Positions 51,544-61,322 of a stretch of DNA of 64,000 nt are shown one piece after another. A program made the translations under genes and the position numbers. The notes under the pieces were generated by a model, which was not told the origin of the DNA, did no database searches, and saw only the letters and a program-made list of their open reading frames with translations. Every line of letters starts with the position of its first letter. The first letter of the stretch is position 1. The stretch is from Steroidobacteraceae bacterium (GTDB lineage: Bacteria > Pseudomonadota > Gammaproteobacteria > Steroidobacterales > Steroidobacteraceae): the NCBI GenBank assembly GCA_025458905.1, contig JALORN010000006.1, forward strand, positions 18,090 through 82,089. Direction: 5' to 3'.

Positions 51544-52368
51544 ATGTCGATGCTGAGCTTTGAAAGGAAATACCGGGTCCGCGGCGGCACGCTCGTCGGG
51601 GGCGATCTGTTCGACTTCTGGGTGGGGCCGTTCTACGTCGGTTTCTTCGGGGTCACGACCGCCTTCTTCGCGATCCTCGGCACCGCGCTGATCGTCTGGG
51701 GCGCGGCGCTCGGGCCGACCTGGAACCTCTGGCAGATCAACATCGCGCCACCGGACCTGAAATACGGCCTCGGGCTCGCGCCACTGCGCGAGGGCGGGTT
51801 GTGGCAGCTGATCACGATCTGCGCGATCGGCGCGTTCGGCTCCTGGGCGCTGCGCGAGGTGGAGATCTGCCGCAAGCTCGGCATCGGGTACCACGTGCCC
51901 GTCGCCTTCGGCGTCGCGATCTTCGCCTACGTCACGCTGGTGGTGATCCGGCCGGTGCTGCTCGGCGCGTGGGGACACGGCTTCCCCTACGGCATCTTCA
52001 GCCACCTCGACTGGGTGTCGAACGTCGGCTACCAGTACCTGCACTTCCACTACAACCCGGCGCACATGCTGGCCGTGACGTTCTTCTTCACGACCACGCT
52101 CGCGCTGGCGCTGCACGGCTCCCTGGTCCTGTCGGCCGCGAATCCCAAGAAGGGCGAGCCGATGAAGACCGCCGAGCACGAGAACGGTTTCTTCCGCGAC
52201 ACGATCGGCTACTCGATCGGCGCGCTCGGCATCCACCGGCTGGGCCTGTTCCTCGCATTGAGCGCGGGGTTCTGGAGCGCGGTCTGCATCGTCATCAGCG
52301 GCCCCTTCTGGACCCGAGGCTGGCCGGAATGGTGGACCTGGTGGCTCGACCTTCCGATCTGGCGTTGA
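51544..52368 (+). CDS. pufL: Photosynthetic reaction centre L subunit
   Basis: One of the two core subunits of the type-II reaction centre, with five membrane helices. The 274-residue protein starts [20 protein letters not shown] and contains [20 protein letters not shown] with the special-pair region, [20 protein letters not shown] with an iron-ligand His, and [11 protein letters not shown] with the other His. It ends [14 protein letters not shown] 51544 follows AGGGGAAA. pufM follows after 12 bp. Confidence 0.97.
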   Translation: MSMLSFERKYRVRGGTLVGGDLFDFWVGPFYVGFFGVTTAFFAILGTALIVWGAALGPTWNLWQINIAPPDLKYGLGLAPLREGGLWQLITICAIGAFGSWALREVEICRKLGIGYHVPVAFGVAIFAYVTLVVIRPVLLGAWGHGFPYGIFSHLDWVSNVGYQYLHFHYNPAHMLAVTFFFTTTLALALHGSLVLSAANPKKGEPMKTAEHENGFFRDTIGYSIGALGIHRLGLFLALSAGFWSAVCIVISGPFWTRGWPEWWTWWLDLPIWR

Positions 52369-52380
52369 TGGAGACGCACC

Positions 52381-53358
52381 ATGGCTGAATACCAGAACAT
52401 CTTTACGCCGGTTCAGGTGCGCTCGCCCCACTACATGGGGCCCCCCCTGACGCCGGGACTCGGCACCCGTGTCGGCACGCCGGGGACCAGCTGGCTGCTG
52501 GGCAAGATCGGCGACTTCCAGGTCGGCCCGATCTACCTCGGCTGGACCGGCCTCACGTCGCTGCTCTGCGGCTTCATCGCGATCGAGATCATCGGGCTCA
52601 ACATGCTCGCCTCGGTCAACTGGGACTGGATCGAGTTCCTGCGCCAGCTGCCGTGGCTCGCGCTCGAGCCGCCGGCGCCCAAGTGGGGTCTGCGCATCCC
52701 GCCGCTGAACGAGGGCGGCTGGTGGCTGATGGCGGGATTCTTCCTCACCACCTCGATCCTGCTGTGGTGGTACCACCTGTACCGGCGCGCCCGCGCGATG
52801 GGCATGGGCACGCACGTCGCCTGGGCGTTCCTCGCCGCGATCTGGCTGTACCTGGTCCTCGGCCTGTTCCGGCCGGTGCTGATGGGCAGCTGGGCGGAGG
52901 CCGTGCCCTTCGGCATCTTCCCGCACCTCGACTGGACCGCGGCCTTCTCGATCCGCTACGGCAACCTCTTCTACAACCCGTTCCACGCGCTCTCGATCGC
53001 CTTCCTCTACGGCTCGACCCTGCTGTTCGCGATGCACGCCGGCACCATCCTCTCGGTGACCCGCTACGGCGGCGACCGCGAGCTGGACCAGATCGCGGAT
53101 CGAGGAACCGCGTCGGAGCGTGCTGCGTTGTTCTGGCGCTGGACCATGGGCTTCAATGCCACCATGGAGTCGATCCACCGCTGGGCCTGGTGGTTCGCGG
53201 TGCTCTGCCCCCTGGCGGGCGGCATCGGGATACTGCTGACCGGTACCGTCGTCGACAACTGGTACCTCTGGGCGGTGAAGCACGGCGTTGCGCCGGCCTA
53301 TCCGAACGTGTTCCCGCCGGTCGTCGACCCGGCCACGCTGCCCGGAGTGTCACCGTGA
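52381..53358 (+). CDS. pufM: Photosynthetic reaction centre M subunit
   Basis: The other core subunit of the reaction centre. The 325-residue protein has [20 protein letters not shown] at the N-terminus, [60 protein letters not shown] (with the iron-ligand Glu region) and [20 protein letters not shown]. The C-terminal ~25 residues ([20 protein letters not shown]) form the usual periplasmic tail. The pufC start overlaps the stop (GTGA). Confidence 0.97.
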   Translation: MAEYQNIFTPVQVRSPHYMGPPLTPGLGTRVGTPGTSWLLGKIGDFQVGPIYLGWTGLTSLLCGFIAIEIIGLNMLASVNWDWIEFLRQLPWLALEPPAPKWGLRIPPLNEGGWWLMAGFFLTTSILLWWYHLYRRARAMGMGTHVAWAFLAAIWLYLVLGLFRPVLMGSWAEAVPFGIFPHLDWTAAFSIRYGNLFYNPFHALSIAFLYGSTLLFAMHAGTILSVTRYGGDRELDQIADRGTASERAALFWRWTMGFNATMESIHRWAWWFAVLCPLAGGIGILLTGTVVDNWYLWAVKHGVAPAYPNVFPPVVDPATLPGVSP

Positions 53359-54461
53359 ACCACAACATCCGTGCCTCGCTGAGCGTCGTCGCTGCAGCCG
53401 CGGCGCTGCTGCTCGCAGGCTGCGAGCGCCCGCCGGTGCAGACCGTACAGGTGGGCTATCGCGGCGTCGCGATGGAGCAGGTGAACAACCCGCGCCTCGC
53501 CGCGAAGCGCGAGGCCGCGAACGTCGTGCCGGCAGCGCTGCCTGCCGCGCCCTCCGACCCGCCGATGGCCAAGGACGTCTACCAGAACATCCAGGTGCTC
53601 GACGACCTGAGCCTCGCCGAGTTCACCCGGCTGATGCTGGCGATGACGGCCTGGGTGTCGCCCGAGCAGGGCTGCACCTACTGCCACGCCGAGGAGAACC
53701 TCGCCGACGACTCGAAGTACACCAAGGTCGTCTCGCGGCAGATGCTGCGCATGACGCGCCACATCAACTCGAACTGGACCAACCACGTCGCGCAGACCGG
53801 CGTCACCTGCTACACCTGCCATCGCGGCCAGAACGTCCCGGCGAACATCTGGTATTCGAACCCGGGCCCGAGGCAGGCTGCTGGCATGGCCCGCACCCGC
53901 GTGCCGCAGAACGTCGCCGAGCCCTCGGTCGGCCTGAGCTCGCTGCCCTATGACCCCTTCAACACCTTCCTGCGCGCGGACCCGGAGGAGATCAAGGTGA
54001 TCTCCAAGACGGCGCTGCCCGCCGGCAGCGACCGCAACATCAAGCAGACCGAGTACACCTACGGCCTGATGATCCACATGTCCGAGTCGCTCGGCGTCAA
54101 CTGCACGCATTGCCACAACACGCGCTCGATGGCGGAGTGGGACCAGAGCACGCCGCAGCGCGCCACCGCCTGGTACGGCATCCGCATGGTGCGCGACGTC
54201 AACGTCGGGCACATCGAGCCGCTGCAGGGCGTGTTCCCGCCGAACCGCCTCGGTCCGCTCGGCGACGTTCCGAAAGTCAACTGCGCCACCTGCCACCAGG
54301 GCGTCAACAAGCCGCTCTACGGCGTGAGCATGGTCAAGGACTATCCTGAACTGCGCGGCGCCCGGGTCATGGCGGCTGCGCCGGCCGACCCGGCGCCGGC
54401 CGACCCGTCTGCCGCTGCCGCCCCCGCCGAGCCTGTGCCCGCGGCAGCCGCCGGCAGCTGA
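53355..54461 (+). CDS. pufC: Reaction-centre tetrahaem cytochrome c
   Basis: Periplasmic electron donor to the photo-oxidised special pair. The 368-residue protein is a lipoprotein by sequence: hydrophobic residues 7-22 end in LAGC with Cys23. Four haem motifs are visible, CTYCH (107-111), CYTCH (152-156), CTHCH (250-254) and CATCH (310-314), with Met-containing helices between. The last ~35 residues are Ala/Pro-rich, longer than the haem domain needs. GTG 53355 is coupled to pufM. ispH starts on the stop codon (TGATG). Confidence 0.96.
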   Translation: MNHNIRASLSVVAAAAALLLAGCERPPVQTVQVGYRGVAMEQVNNPRLAAKREAANVVPAALPAAPSDPPMAKDVYQNIQVLDDLSLAEFTRLMLAMTAWVSPEQGCTYCHAEENLADDSKYTKVVSRQMLRMTRHINSNWTNHVAQTGVTCYTCHRGQNVPANIWYSNPGPRQAAGMARTRVPQNVAEPSVGLSSLPYDPFNTFLRADPEEIKVISKTALPAGSDRNIKQTEYTYGLMIHMSESLGVNCTHCHNTRSMAEWDQSTPQRATAWYGIRMVRDVNVGHIEPLQGVFPPNRLGPLGDVPKVNCATCHQGVNKPLYGVSMVKDYPELRGARVMAAAPADPAPADPSAAAAPAEPVPAAAAGS

Positions 54462-55471
54462 TGGACATCCTGCTCGCGCAACCCAGGGGGTTCTGCGCGG
54501 GCGTGGTCCGGGCCGTCGGCATCGTGGAGCAGGCCCTGGCACTCCACGGTGCCCCGGTCTACGTCTTCCACGAGATCGTCCACAACCGCCACGTCGTCGA
54601 CGACCTGAAGTCGCGCGGGGTGGTGTTCGTCGACGACCTGGACGCGGTGCCGCCGGGCGCGGTCACGGTCTTCAGCGCCCATGGCGTGTCCGACGCCGTG
54701 GTGTCGCAGGCGCGGGCCCGCAGGCTGCGCGTCGTCGATGCCACCTGTCCCCTGGTCGCCAAGGTCCACCTGCAGGCGCAGCGCTACGCACGGCTCGGTT
54801 GCGACGTGATCGTGGTCGGCCACCGGGGCCACGAGGAGGTCGAGGGCACGATCGGCTCGGTGCGGGGTCCGGTGCATCTCGTCAGCGGCGTCGACGATGT
54901 GGCGGCGCTCGAGGTCGGCGACCCATCGCGGGTCGCGTACGTCACCCAGACCACGCTGAGCCTCGACGACACGCGGGCCATCATCCAGGCGCTGCAGGCG
55001 CGCTTCCCCGCGATCCAGGGCCCCGGCGTCGACGACATCTGCTATGCCACGCAGAACCGGCAGAACGCCGTGCGCGACATGCTGCCGCAGGTCGACCTGG
55101 TGCTGGTGGTCGGTGCGCGCAACAGCTCGAATTCCAACCGCCTGCGCGAACTCGCCAGCGAGCGGGGAGTGCCGGCGTACCTGGTCGAGGATGCACGCGA
55201 CATCGACCCGGCGTGGCTGGCGGGGGTCCGCAGCCTCGGATTGACGTCCGGCGCGTCGGCCCCCGAAGTGCTGGTCACCCAGGTCTGCGAGCGGCTGCGG
55301 GCCCTGGGCGCGCAGTCGATCCGCCAGCTGCCGGGCCTCGAGGAGAGGGTGTCGTTCCGCCTGCCGCCGATGCCGGCGCCGCGGCGCGACGACCGGGCGT
55401 TCCACGAGGCCGTGTCTCGCGGCGCCTCAACGGCGGAGCGCCCCGCCGTGGCAGCGAACGCCGCGCGCTGA
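54461..55471 (+). CDS. ispH: 4-hydroxy-3-methylbut-2-enyl diphosphate reductase
   Basis: Last enzyme of the MEP isoprenoid pathway, a 4Fe-4S protein that makes IPP and DMAPP. The 336-residue protein starts [19 protein letters not shown], and the three cluster cysteines are C12, C96 (DATCPLV) and C194 (DICYATQNRQ). VFHEIVHNRHVVDDL and NSSNSNRLRELA are family-typical. Its ATG overlaps the pufC stop, so it is the last gene of the puf superoperon. It is also known as lytB. Convergent dxs lies 28 bp beyond. Confidence 0.95.
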   Translation: MDILLAQPRGFCAGVVRAVGIVEQALALHGAPVYVFHEIVHNRHVVDDLKSRGVVFVDDLDAVPPGAVTVFSAHGVSDAVVSQARARRLRVVDATCPLVAKVHLQAQRYARLGCDVIVVGHRGHEEVEGTIGSVRGPVHLVSGVDDVAALEVGDPSRVAYVTQTTLSLDDTRAIIQALQARFPAIQGPGVDDICYATQNRQNAVRDMLPQVDLVLVVGARNSSNSNRLRELASERGVPAYLVEDARDIDPAWLAGVRSLGLTSGASAPEVLVTQVCERLRALGAQSIRQLPGLEERVSFRLPPMPAPRRDDRAFHEAVSRGASTAERPAVAANAAR

Positions 55472-55498
55472 AGCGCCCGCCGGCGACGCGGCGATCGT

Positions 55499-57409
55499 TC
55501 AGCCGCGCTGCGCGGCCCGCGCCTCGATCGCGCGGCGGATGCTGGCCACGTCCAGGCCCGCCTCGGCCAGGACCTGCGCCCGGGTGCCCTGTGCGAGCGG
55601 GCGGTCGGGCAAGCCCAGGTTCAGCACCGGGACGGAGAGCCCGCGCACGGCCAGCAGCTCGTCGACCGCCGCGCCGGCACCGCCGGCCACGGCATTCTCC
55701 TCGAGCGTCACCACCAGGGTGTGCGAGGCCGCGGCCGCGAGCACCGTGGTCTCGTCGAGCGGCTTTACGAAGCGCATGTCGTACACCGAGGCGTCGATCG
55801 CCGCGGCGACGGCCAGCGCCTCCTCGACCAGGGTCCCGAAGGCGAGGATGGCGGTGCCGCGGCCCCGGCGTCGCAGCCAGGCGCGGCCGACGCGCAGCGG
55901 CGGTGCGCCCGGCTGCCCGGGGCGCGCGGCCGAGCGCGGATAGCGTATCGCGACCGGTGCCTCGATCCGCCTCGAGGCCTCGAGCATCAGCCGCAGCTCG
56001 GCGCCGTCGGACGGGGCCATCACCACCATGCCGGGCACGCACCGCAGGAAGCTCAGGTCGAGGCTGCCGTTGTGGGTCGCGCCATCCGGGCCGACGACAC
56101 CGGCCCGATCGATCGCGAACGTCACCGGCAGGCCCTGCAGCGCGACGTCGTGCACCAGCTGGTCGTAGGCCCGCTGCAGGAAGGTGGAGTAGATGGCGAC
56201 GATCGGCCGCACGCCACGGCAGGCGAGGCCCGCGGCCAGCGTGACCGCATGCTGCTCCGCGATGCCGACGTCGATGCAGCGGTCGGGATGGCGCGCCGCC
56301 AGCTTCGCGAGGCCCGAGCCCTCGATCATCGCCGGCGTGACCACGACCAGCGACGGATCGGCGGGCACCGTCTCCAGAAGCCAGTCGCCGAACACCTGGG
56401 TGTAGGTGGGAGCAGGCGCGGCGCCCGGGGGCACGATGCCGAGCGACGGGTCGAACGGGGTGACGCCGTGGTAGCGGACCGGGTCGGCCTCGGCGCGCGG
56501 GTAGCCGTGGCCCTTGCGGGTCAGCACGTGCAGCAACTGCGGACCCCGCCGCCGGGTCGCCGCGCGCAGCTGGCCGACCAGCGCCGGCAGGTCGTGGCCA
56601 TCGACCGGGCCGCGGTACTCGAACCCGAGGTCCTCGAACAGCGTGCCCGCGGGCCCCGCGCCGTCACGGCCGGCGGCTCCCGCGAGGGCCTTCAGGTAGT
56701 CGCTCAGCGCGCCGACGTTCGGCGAGATCGACATGCCGTTGTCGTTCAGCACCACGAGCAGGTCGGCGCCGGTCGCGCCGGCATGCTGCAGGGCCTCGTA
56801 GGCCATGCCGGCCGTCAGCGCGCCGTCGCCGATGATCGCGACGCAGCGCGCCGGGTCGCCGTGCAGGCGGTTGGCGATCGACATGCCGAGCGCGGCGCTG
56901 ATGGAGGTGCTCGAGTGACCGGCACCGAAGGCGTCGTGGACGCTCTCCTCGCGATGCAGGAAGGCCGAGAGCCCGCCCTGGCTGCGGATCGTCGCCAGCC
57001 GGTCCCTGCGACCGGTGAGCACCTTGTGCGGGTAGCACTGGTGGCCGACGTCCCAGACCAGGGTGTCGCGCGGGGTCTCGAGCACGTAGTGCAGCGCGAT
57101 CGTCAGCTCCACCGTGCCCAGGCCGGCGGAAAAGTGTCCGCCGCAGCGCGCCACCGTCTCGACCAGGAAGCCGGTGAGCTCGCCCGCCAGCTGCGGCAGC
57201 GCGCTTTCGGGCAGGCTGCGCAGCTCGGCAGGCGTCTCGAGCCGCGCCAGCAGCGGGAAGCGCGCCTCGAGCGCCGCGGCACCGTGGCCGGCGCGCCCCG
57301 GCCGGCCTACCCGGGCATCGGCTGCGCCCTCGCCGAAGGGGCGGAGCAGTGCCTCGAGGTCGAGGCCGTGCGCGGCGCTGCGGGTCGGGGCGGTGCCTTC
57401 TCGGTCCAT
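55499..57409 (-). CDS. dxs: 1-deoxy-D-xylulose-5-phosphate synthase
   Basis: First enzyme of the MEP pathway, a thiamine-diphosphate transketolase joining pyruvate and glyceraldehyde 3-phosphate. The 636-residue protein carries [36 protein letters not shown], the ThDP motif [49 protein letters not shown] and [21 protein letters not shown] 57409 lies 1 bp after the puhE stop, so dxs is the tail gene of the puh superoperon. The N-terminal ~45 residues are less conserved. Confidence 0.95.
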   Translation of the reverse strand: MDREGTAPTRSAAHGLDLEALLRPFGEGAADARVGRPGRAGHGAAALEARFPLLARLETPAELRSLPESALPQLAGELTGFLVETVARCGGHFSAGLGTVELTIALHYVLETPRDTLVWDVGHQCYPHKVLTGRRDRLATIRSQGGLSAFLHREESVHDAFGAGHSSTSISAALGMSIANRLHGDPARCVAIIGDGALTAGMAYEALQHAGATGADLLVVLNDNGMSISPNVGALSDYLKALAGAAGRDGAGPAGTLFEDLGFEYRGPVDGHDLPALVGQLRAATRRRGPQLLHVLTRKGHGYPRAEADPVRYHGVTPFDPSLGIVPPGAAPAPTYTQVFGDWLLETVPADPSLVVVTPAMIEGSGLAKLAARHPDRCIDVGIAEQHAVTLAAGLACRGVRPIVAIYSTFLQRAYDQLVHDVALQGLPVTFAIDRAGVVGPDGATHNGSLDLSFLRCVPGMVVMAPSDGAELRLMLEASRRIEAPVAIRYPRSAARPGQPGAPPLRVGRAWLRRRGRGTAILAFGTLVEEALAVAAAIDASVYDMRFVKPLDETTVLAAAASHTLVVTLEENAVAGGAGAAVDELLAVRGLSVPVLNLGLPDRPLAQGTRAQVLAEAGLDVASIRRAIEARAAQRG

Positions 57410-57410
57410 G

Positions 57411-58232
57411 TCAGCCTGCCGTGGGCACGCGCGCGGCGCCCGGAGGAGGAGTGGGAGCGTCGGCCGACGGATGCGCGCGCGTGCGCATCCCCCAGCTCCA
57501 CAGTGCCGCAACCGGCAGCGGCAGCACCAGGAACCAGTGCTCCAGCACCGCGAGCACCGTCAGCGCCGCGAGCAGGGTGGCGGAGATCGCTTCGAAGGAG
57601 CCAGGCTCCGCCGCGCGCGCATCGCCGATCAGCAGCGCGGCCAGCAGCGTCCCGAGCGTGACCGAGACCGGGAACAGCAGGTTCATCGGCCGGCGGTCGA
57701 AGAAGCTGCGCAGGTACCGCAGGTGGTCGGGGAGGTATTCCTCGCCGAGGTTCGGGACGCCGAGGAACAGGTTGAGCTTGGCGCTCTGGCGCATGCCCCA
57801 CAGCAGCAGGAAGGTCCAGGCGCCGACCGGGTTCGCTGCGTCCCAGGCGATCGCGACGATCGCGGTCGCCGCCCCGATGATCAGCAACTCGTGCCAGAGG
57901 ATCGCCTGGATCGCGTGCAGGAAGTGCGCCGGACCCGAGCAGCCGGCCGGGCAGGCATGGCGGCGCGGGCCGGTGACGAAGCCCATCAGGAACGTCATCT
58001 CGATCCAGCCCCACACCACGACCGCGGCGGTGAAGGCGAGGTAGGCGCCCGATGCGCTCGCGTCGTCGCGCGTGTCGACCAGCACGTAGGCCGCGCCGAG
58101 CATCAAGAGCGTCGCGCCGGCGAGGCTCGCGCGGAAGGTGTGCCGCGGGCGGCCGTCGAGCAGCAGGATCAGGCCCGTCGTGAACCACCACACGAACAGG
58201 GCGTAGACCACGGCTGCCACCGGTTCCGTCAT
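57411..58232 (-). CDS. puhE: Photosynthetic complex assembly protein PuhE
   Basis: An integral membrane protein of 273 residues (DUF3623 type) with about six to seven helices, found only in photosynthesis clusters and thought to help assemble the reaction centre-LH1 core. The segments [59 protein letters not shown] and [20 protein letters not shown] are family-specific. ATG 58232 is 14 bp after acsF. The in-frame upstream part is antisense-type low complexity. Confidence 0.92.
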   Translation of the reverse strand: MTEPVAAVVYALFVWWFTTGLILLLDGRPRHTFRASLAGATLLMLGAAYVLVDTRDDASASGAYLAFTAAVVVWGWIEMTFLMGFVTGPRRHACPAGCSGPAHFLHAIQAILWHELLIIGAATAIVAIAWDAANPVGAWTFLLLWGMRQSAKLNLFLGVPNLGEEYLPDHLRYLRSFFDRRPMNLLFPVSVTLGTLLAALLIGDARAAEPGSFEAISATLLAALTVLAVLEHWFLVLPLPVAALWSWGMRTRAHPSADAPTPPPGAARVPTAG

Positions 58233-58245
58233 GGCGTGCCCGCCG

Positions 58246-59325
58246 TCACCATGCCGGCGACAGCCGGACCTGCTCCGGCAGTGCGTTGTCCTTGACCGGC
58301 AGCAGGTACATGCGCGCGAAGGCCGCCGCGGCCGCGACCGCCCAGCCCGCCTGCGCGAGGCGGCCGGAGAGGCCGCCGCGGGCTGCCGCCGCCTGGCCGG
58401 CCACCGAGGCACGCCGCAGCCGCTCCATGCCGGCGCGGAACCGCGGGTCGTCGATGTCGAGGGTCAGCGGGAAGATCTGCTTGGAGATCTCGGAGGTGAC
58501 GCGGAACACCGAGTAGTCGTACTCGGTGGGATCGAGCCCCATCGCCGCGTGCATCTCGGGGCGCGTGTGGTCGCGGACGTACATCGTCGCGTACACCGCG
58601 AGCAGGAAGAAGCGGATCCAGTACCTGTTGAGCCCCGAGAGCAGGTGCGGGTTGGCGCGCATGATCAGCGCGAACACCTCGCCGTGGCGGAACTCGTCGT
58701 TGCACCACTGCTCGAACCACCGGAAGATCGGGTGGAAGCGCCGTTCCGGGTGCCGCTCGAGCTGGCGATAGATCATGATGTAGCGCGCGTAGCCGATCTT
58801 CTCCGAGAGGTACACGGAGTAGAAGATGTACTTGGGCTTGAAGAAGGTGTACTTCTTCGCGTGCCGCAGGAAGCCCAGGTCGACGTTCTGGCCGAAGTCG
58901 CGCAGCGCGTGGTTGATGAACCGCGCGTGCCGGGCCTCGTCACGGGCCATGTAGCCCATCACCTGCTGCATGTCGCGGTTCTTCACCCGGCGCTTCACCT
59001 CGTTGTAGAGCACGCAGCCGGAGAACTCGGAGGTGGCCGAGCTGATCATGAAGTCGAGGAATTCCTTGTGCAGGGCGGGCGGCAGCTCCTTCACCTGCGA
59101 CAGGAAGTCCTCCGAGCGGACGAAGTGGTTCTTGTTGCCGTCGTTCTCGAACTCCGCCATCAGCCGGTCCCACTCGGCGCGCACCGGCGTCAGGTCGATC
59201 CGGTCGAGCGCGTCGTAGTCGGTGGTGTAGAAGCGCGGCGTCAGCAGCGTGCTCGCCATGGCCTTTTCGGTCGCCGCCTCGGAGGCGCGGTTCGCGACGT
59301 CGGCGGTCGGTGCGGTGATGTCCAT
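58246..59325 (-). CDS. acsF: Aerobic Mg-protoporphyrin IX monomethyl ester cyclase
   Basis: Oxygen-dependent di-iron cyclase that forms the fifth (E) ring of bacteriochlorophyll. The 359-residue protein has [20 protein letters not shown] at the N-terminus, [19 protein letters not shown] and [19 protein letters not shown] as di-iron ligand regions, [20 protein letters not shown] and [16 protein letters not shown]. No bchE (anaerobic cyclase) is seen in the window, which fits an aerobic phototroph. It lies 19 bp after puhC. Confidence 0.96.
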   Translation of the reverse strand: MDITAPTADVANRASEAATEKAMASTLLTPRFYTTDYDALDRIDLTPVRAEWDRLMAEFENDGNKNHFVRSEDFLSQVKELPPALHKEFLDFMISSATSEFSGCVLYNEVKRRVKNRDMQQVMGYMARDEARHARFINHALRDFGQNVDLGFLRHAKKYTFFKPKYIFYSVYLSEKIGYARYIMIYRQLERHPERRFHPIFRWFEQWCNDEFRHGEVFALIMRANPHLLSGLNRYWIRFFLLAVYATMYVRDHTRPEMHAAMGLDPTEYDYSVFRVTSEISKQIFPLTLDIDDPRFRAGMERLRRASVAGQAAAARGGLSGRLAQAGWAVAAAAAFARMYLLPVKDNALPEQVRLSPAW

Positions 59326-59344
59326 GCGGCGTGTCCCCTTCGGG

Positions 59345-59803
59345 TCAGTGCGTGGCCGCGGGCGCGCCCATCAGGCGCGCGAATACGGCGGTATTGGCGG
59401 GGCCGAAGGCATCGAGCTCGATGCGGCGGCCGGTGGCCGGGTCGTCGAGGCTGAGCCGCCCGTCGGACCAGCGGACGAGGCGGAACGGCGGCTCCGAGCC
59501 GATCTCCTGGCGGTGGCGCTCGCGCGCCATGCCGCGCAGCACGCCGCGCGCGAAGCCGTTGGTGCCGGGTGGCAGCACCTCGACGACCTCGCCCCGGGGC
59601 CATCCGGTGATCACCACCGCGCCGTCGGCGCTGTCGCCGAAACGCAGCTCGCGGGCGGCGACCTGGCTCGCCTCGGGCATGCGGGTCAGCCCGACGCCGC
59701 TGATGCGGGCCGAGGTCGCGAGCAGCAGCGCGATCGCGACGACCGCCGCCGCGCCTGCCAGCACCCCGCGCGGCACCTGGGTCTCGTGGACGTGTTCACT
59801 CAT
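59345..59803 (-). CDS. puhC: Photosynthetic complex assembly protein PuhC
   Basis: A 152-residue membrane-anchored protein needed for RC-LH1 assembly in Rhodobacter. One N-terminal helix ([20 protein letters not shown]) is followed by a periplasmic domain with [16 protein letters not shown] and [17 protein letters not shown], the PuhC core, and [20 protein letters not shown]. Length and position between puhB and acsF match the conserved order. It starts 19 bp after puhB. Confidence 0.9.
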   Translation of the reverse strand: MSEHVHETQVPRGVLAGAAAVVAIALLLATSARISGVGLTRMPEASQVAARELRFGDSADGAVVITGWPRGEVVEVLPPGTNGFARGVLRGMARERHRQEIGSEPPFRLVRWSDGRLSLDDPATGRRIELDAFGPANTAVFARLMGAPAATH

Positions 59804-59822
59804 GGTCCTGCTCCGTGATGGA

Positions 59823-60512
59823 TCACGCGGCGGCGGTGGCCTGGCCGGTGCCCGAGCCCGGCCGGCCGGCGCCCGGAGGCGCCCCGGTCCCGGCCCGCAC
59901 CTCGGCCTGGGCCGCCTGTGCCGCGAGCGCGGGCTCGGCCTCGACCAGCGCGCGCGCCAGGGTCGCGGCGACCTGCCGGACGTCGGCGATCCCGCGCAGC
60001 ATCGGCTGCGGCTGGGCGAGGTGCCAGGGCCGCACGTGCGGCCACATCACCACGTAGCCGACGCGCGCGCCGCGATGCAGCTTCAGCGGTATGTTCCCGC
60101 TGCCGTCCGGCCAGTCCTTGATCGCCGCGCCGGCGACCAGGCGGAACGGGAAGTTCACCGCCATCGGCAGCGCGATGCCGAAGCGCATCACGACGCGCTG
60201 CGTGGTGATCGTGTAGACGGTGGTGCGCGCGACGATCGCGGCGAGGCCGGCGAGGGCGCCGATCACCAGCAGGCCCACCGGCAGCACCTTCAGTGACCCG
60301 AGCAGCGCGGCGGACCCGGTCTCGCCGTCGATCAGCGCATCGAGCACGCCCCACGCGAACAGGACCGCGAAGTAGGCCGCCACCTTGCGGACGTGGAACG
60401 TCCGCAGCGCCGTCGCACGCCATTGCGGGGCGCCCTGCCAGAGGATCCTCTCGCCGGCGGGCGGCCGCTGTGGCAGCCCGTGGATCGGCTCGCCGTCGAA
60501 GTCGTCGCTCAT
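59823..60512 (-). CDS. puhB: Photosynthetic complex assembly protein PuhB
   Basis: A 229-residue membrane protein (photosynthetic RC assembly factor with PH-like domain). It begins EPIHGLPQRPPAGERILWQG, has two membrane helices in the first half (residues ~45-65 and ~70-95), then RTTVYTITTQRVVMRFGIAL, IPLKLHRGARVGYVVMWPHV and RGIADVRQVAATLARAL. The last ~30 residues are Ala/Gly-rich. ATG 60512; puhA ends 16 bp upstream. Confidence 0.92.
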   Translation of the reverse strand: MSDDFDGEPIHGLPQRPPAGERILWQGAPQWRATALRTFHVRKVAAYFAVLFAWGVLDALIDGETGSAALLGSLKVLPVGLLVIGALAGLAAIVARTTVYTITTQRVVMRFGIALPMAVNFPFRLVAGAAIKDWPDGSGNIPLKLHRGARVGYVVMWPHVRPWHLAQPQPMLRGIADVRQVAATLARALVEAEPALAAQAAQAEVRAGTGAPPGAGRPGSGTGQATAAA

Positions 60513-60528
60513 GTCGCGCGCTCCTCCG

Positions 60529-61302
60529 CTAGACCAGGGGCTCCGCCCGCGACGGCTCGGCGTACAGCGAGCCACCGCCGTAGTAGCCGTAGATCCGGTC
60601 CTCCTCGGCCAGCGTCACCTGGTCGGGGTTCGCCAGGGCCGGGACGCCCGCGAAGTGCCGGCCGAGGATCGTCGCCACCTCGATCCGGCGCAGCGTCTTG
60701 TTGACCCGGGCGAGGCCGTAGGGGAGCAGCACGCGCCGCCCGCCAGCGGCCGGCACCTCGATCTCGTAGAACCGGATGATCGGCTCCGAGCGGTCCACCC
60801 ACAGGTCCGCGACATAGCCGCCGGTCACGCCGTCGGCGCCGAGCACCGGCACGCCGCGCGGGTCCATGTCCTCGCTGGCCACCGAGAAGTCGGTCGCGAC
60901 GCGCATCGGCACGATGCGCGGCTGGCCGTCGATCGTCAGGTCCGGCTCGTGGCCGCGCATCGAGTACGAGCCGGGCCCGACGCCGTCGACCATGCCGTCG
61001 CCGGTCGGTTCGAGCGGGGCGCCGCGCCACGGGTTGCTCGGGCGCAGCGCGAGCTCGCGGCCGTCCACCCGGTTCACGGCGAGCGACTGCCCGCTCGCGA
61101 GCTTGAACACCTTGCGCTCCTCCGGCATCGCCGGGAAGCCCTGCACGGTGATGTGCTCGGACCGGTCGGATTCGAGGGGATAGCCCTCGCGCTTGTCCTC
61201 GCGGTGCAGGTACCAGATCAGCCCGGCGAAGAAGAACCAGAAGACGTAGAGCACGATCTGCGCGACGTCGATGTACTGGGTGATGGAGCCTGTCTCTTGC
61301 AT
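60529..61302 (-). CDS. puhA: Photosynthetic reaction centre H subunit
   Basis: The H subunit caps the cytoplasmic face of the reaction centre. The 257-residue protein has a single N-terminal helix (IVLYVFWFFFAGLIWYLHRE) and a cytoplasmic PRC-barrel domain. It contains REDKREGYPLESDRSEHITV, EDMDPRGVPVLGADGVTGG, WVDRSEPIIRFYEIEV and the C-terminal YGYYGGGSLYAEPSRAEPLV. ATG 61302 lies 20 bp downstream of lhaA. Confidence 0.96.
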   Translation of the reverse strand: MQETGSITQYIDVAQIVLYVFWFFFAGLIWYLHREDKREGYPLESDRSEHITVQGFPAMPEERKVFKLASGQSLAVNRVDGRELALRPSNPWRGAPLEPTGDGMVDGVGPGSYSMRGHEPDLTIDGQPRIVPMRVATDFSVASEDMDPRGVPVLGADGVTGGYVADLWVDRSEPIIRFYEIEVPAAGGRRVLLPYGLARVNKTLRRIEVATILGRHFAGVPALANPDQVTLAEEDRIYGYYGGGSLYAEPSRAEPLV

Positions 61303-61322
61303 GGAATGTCTCCGCTGAATGG

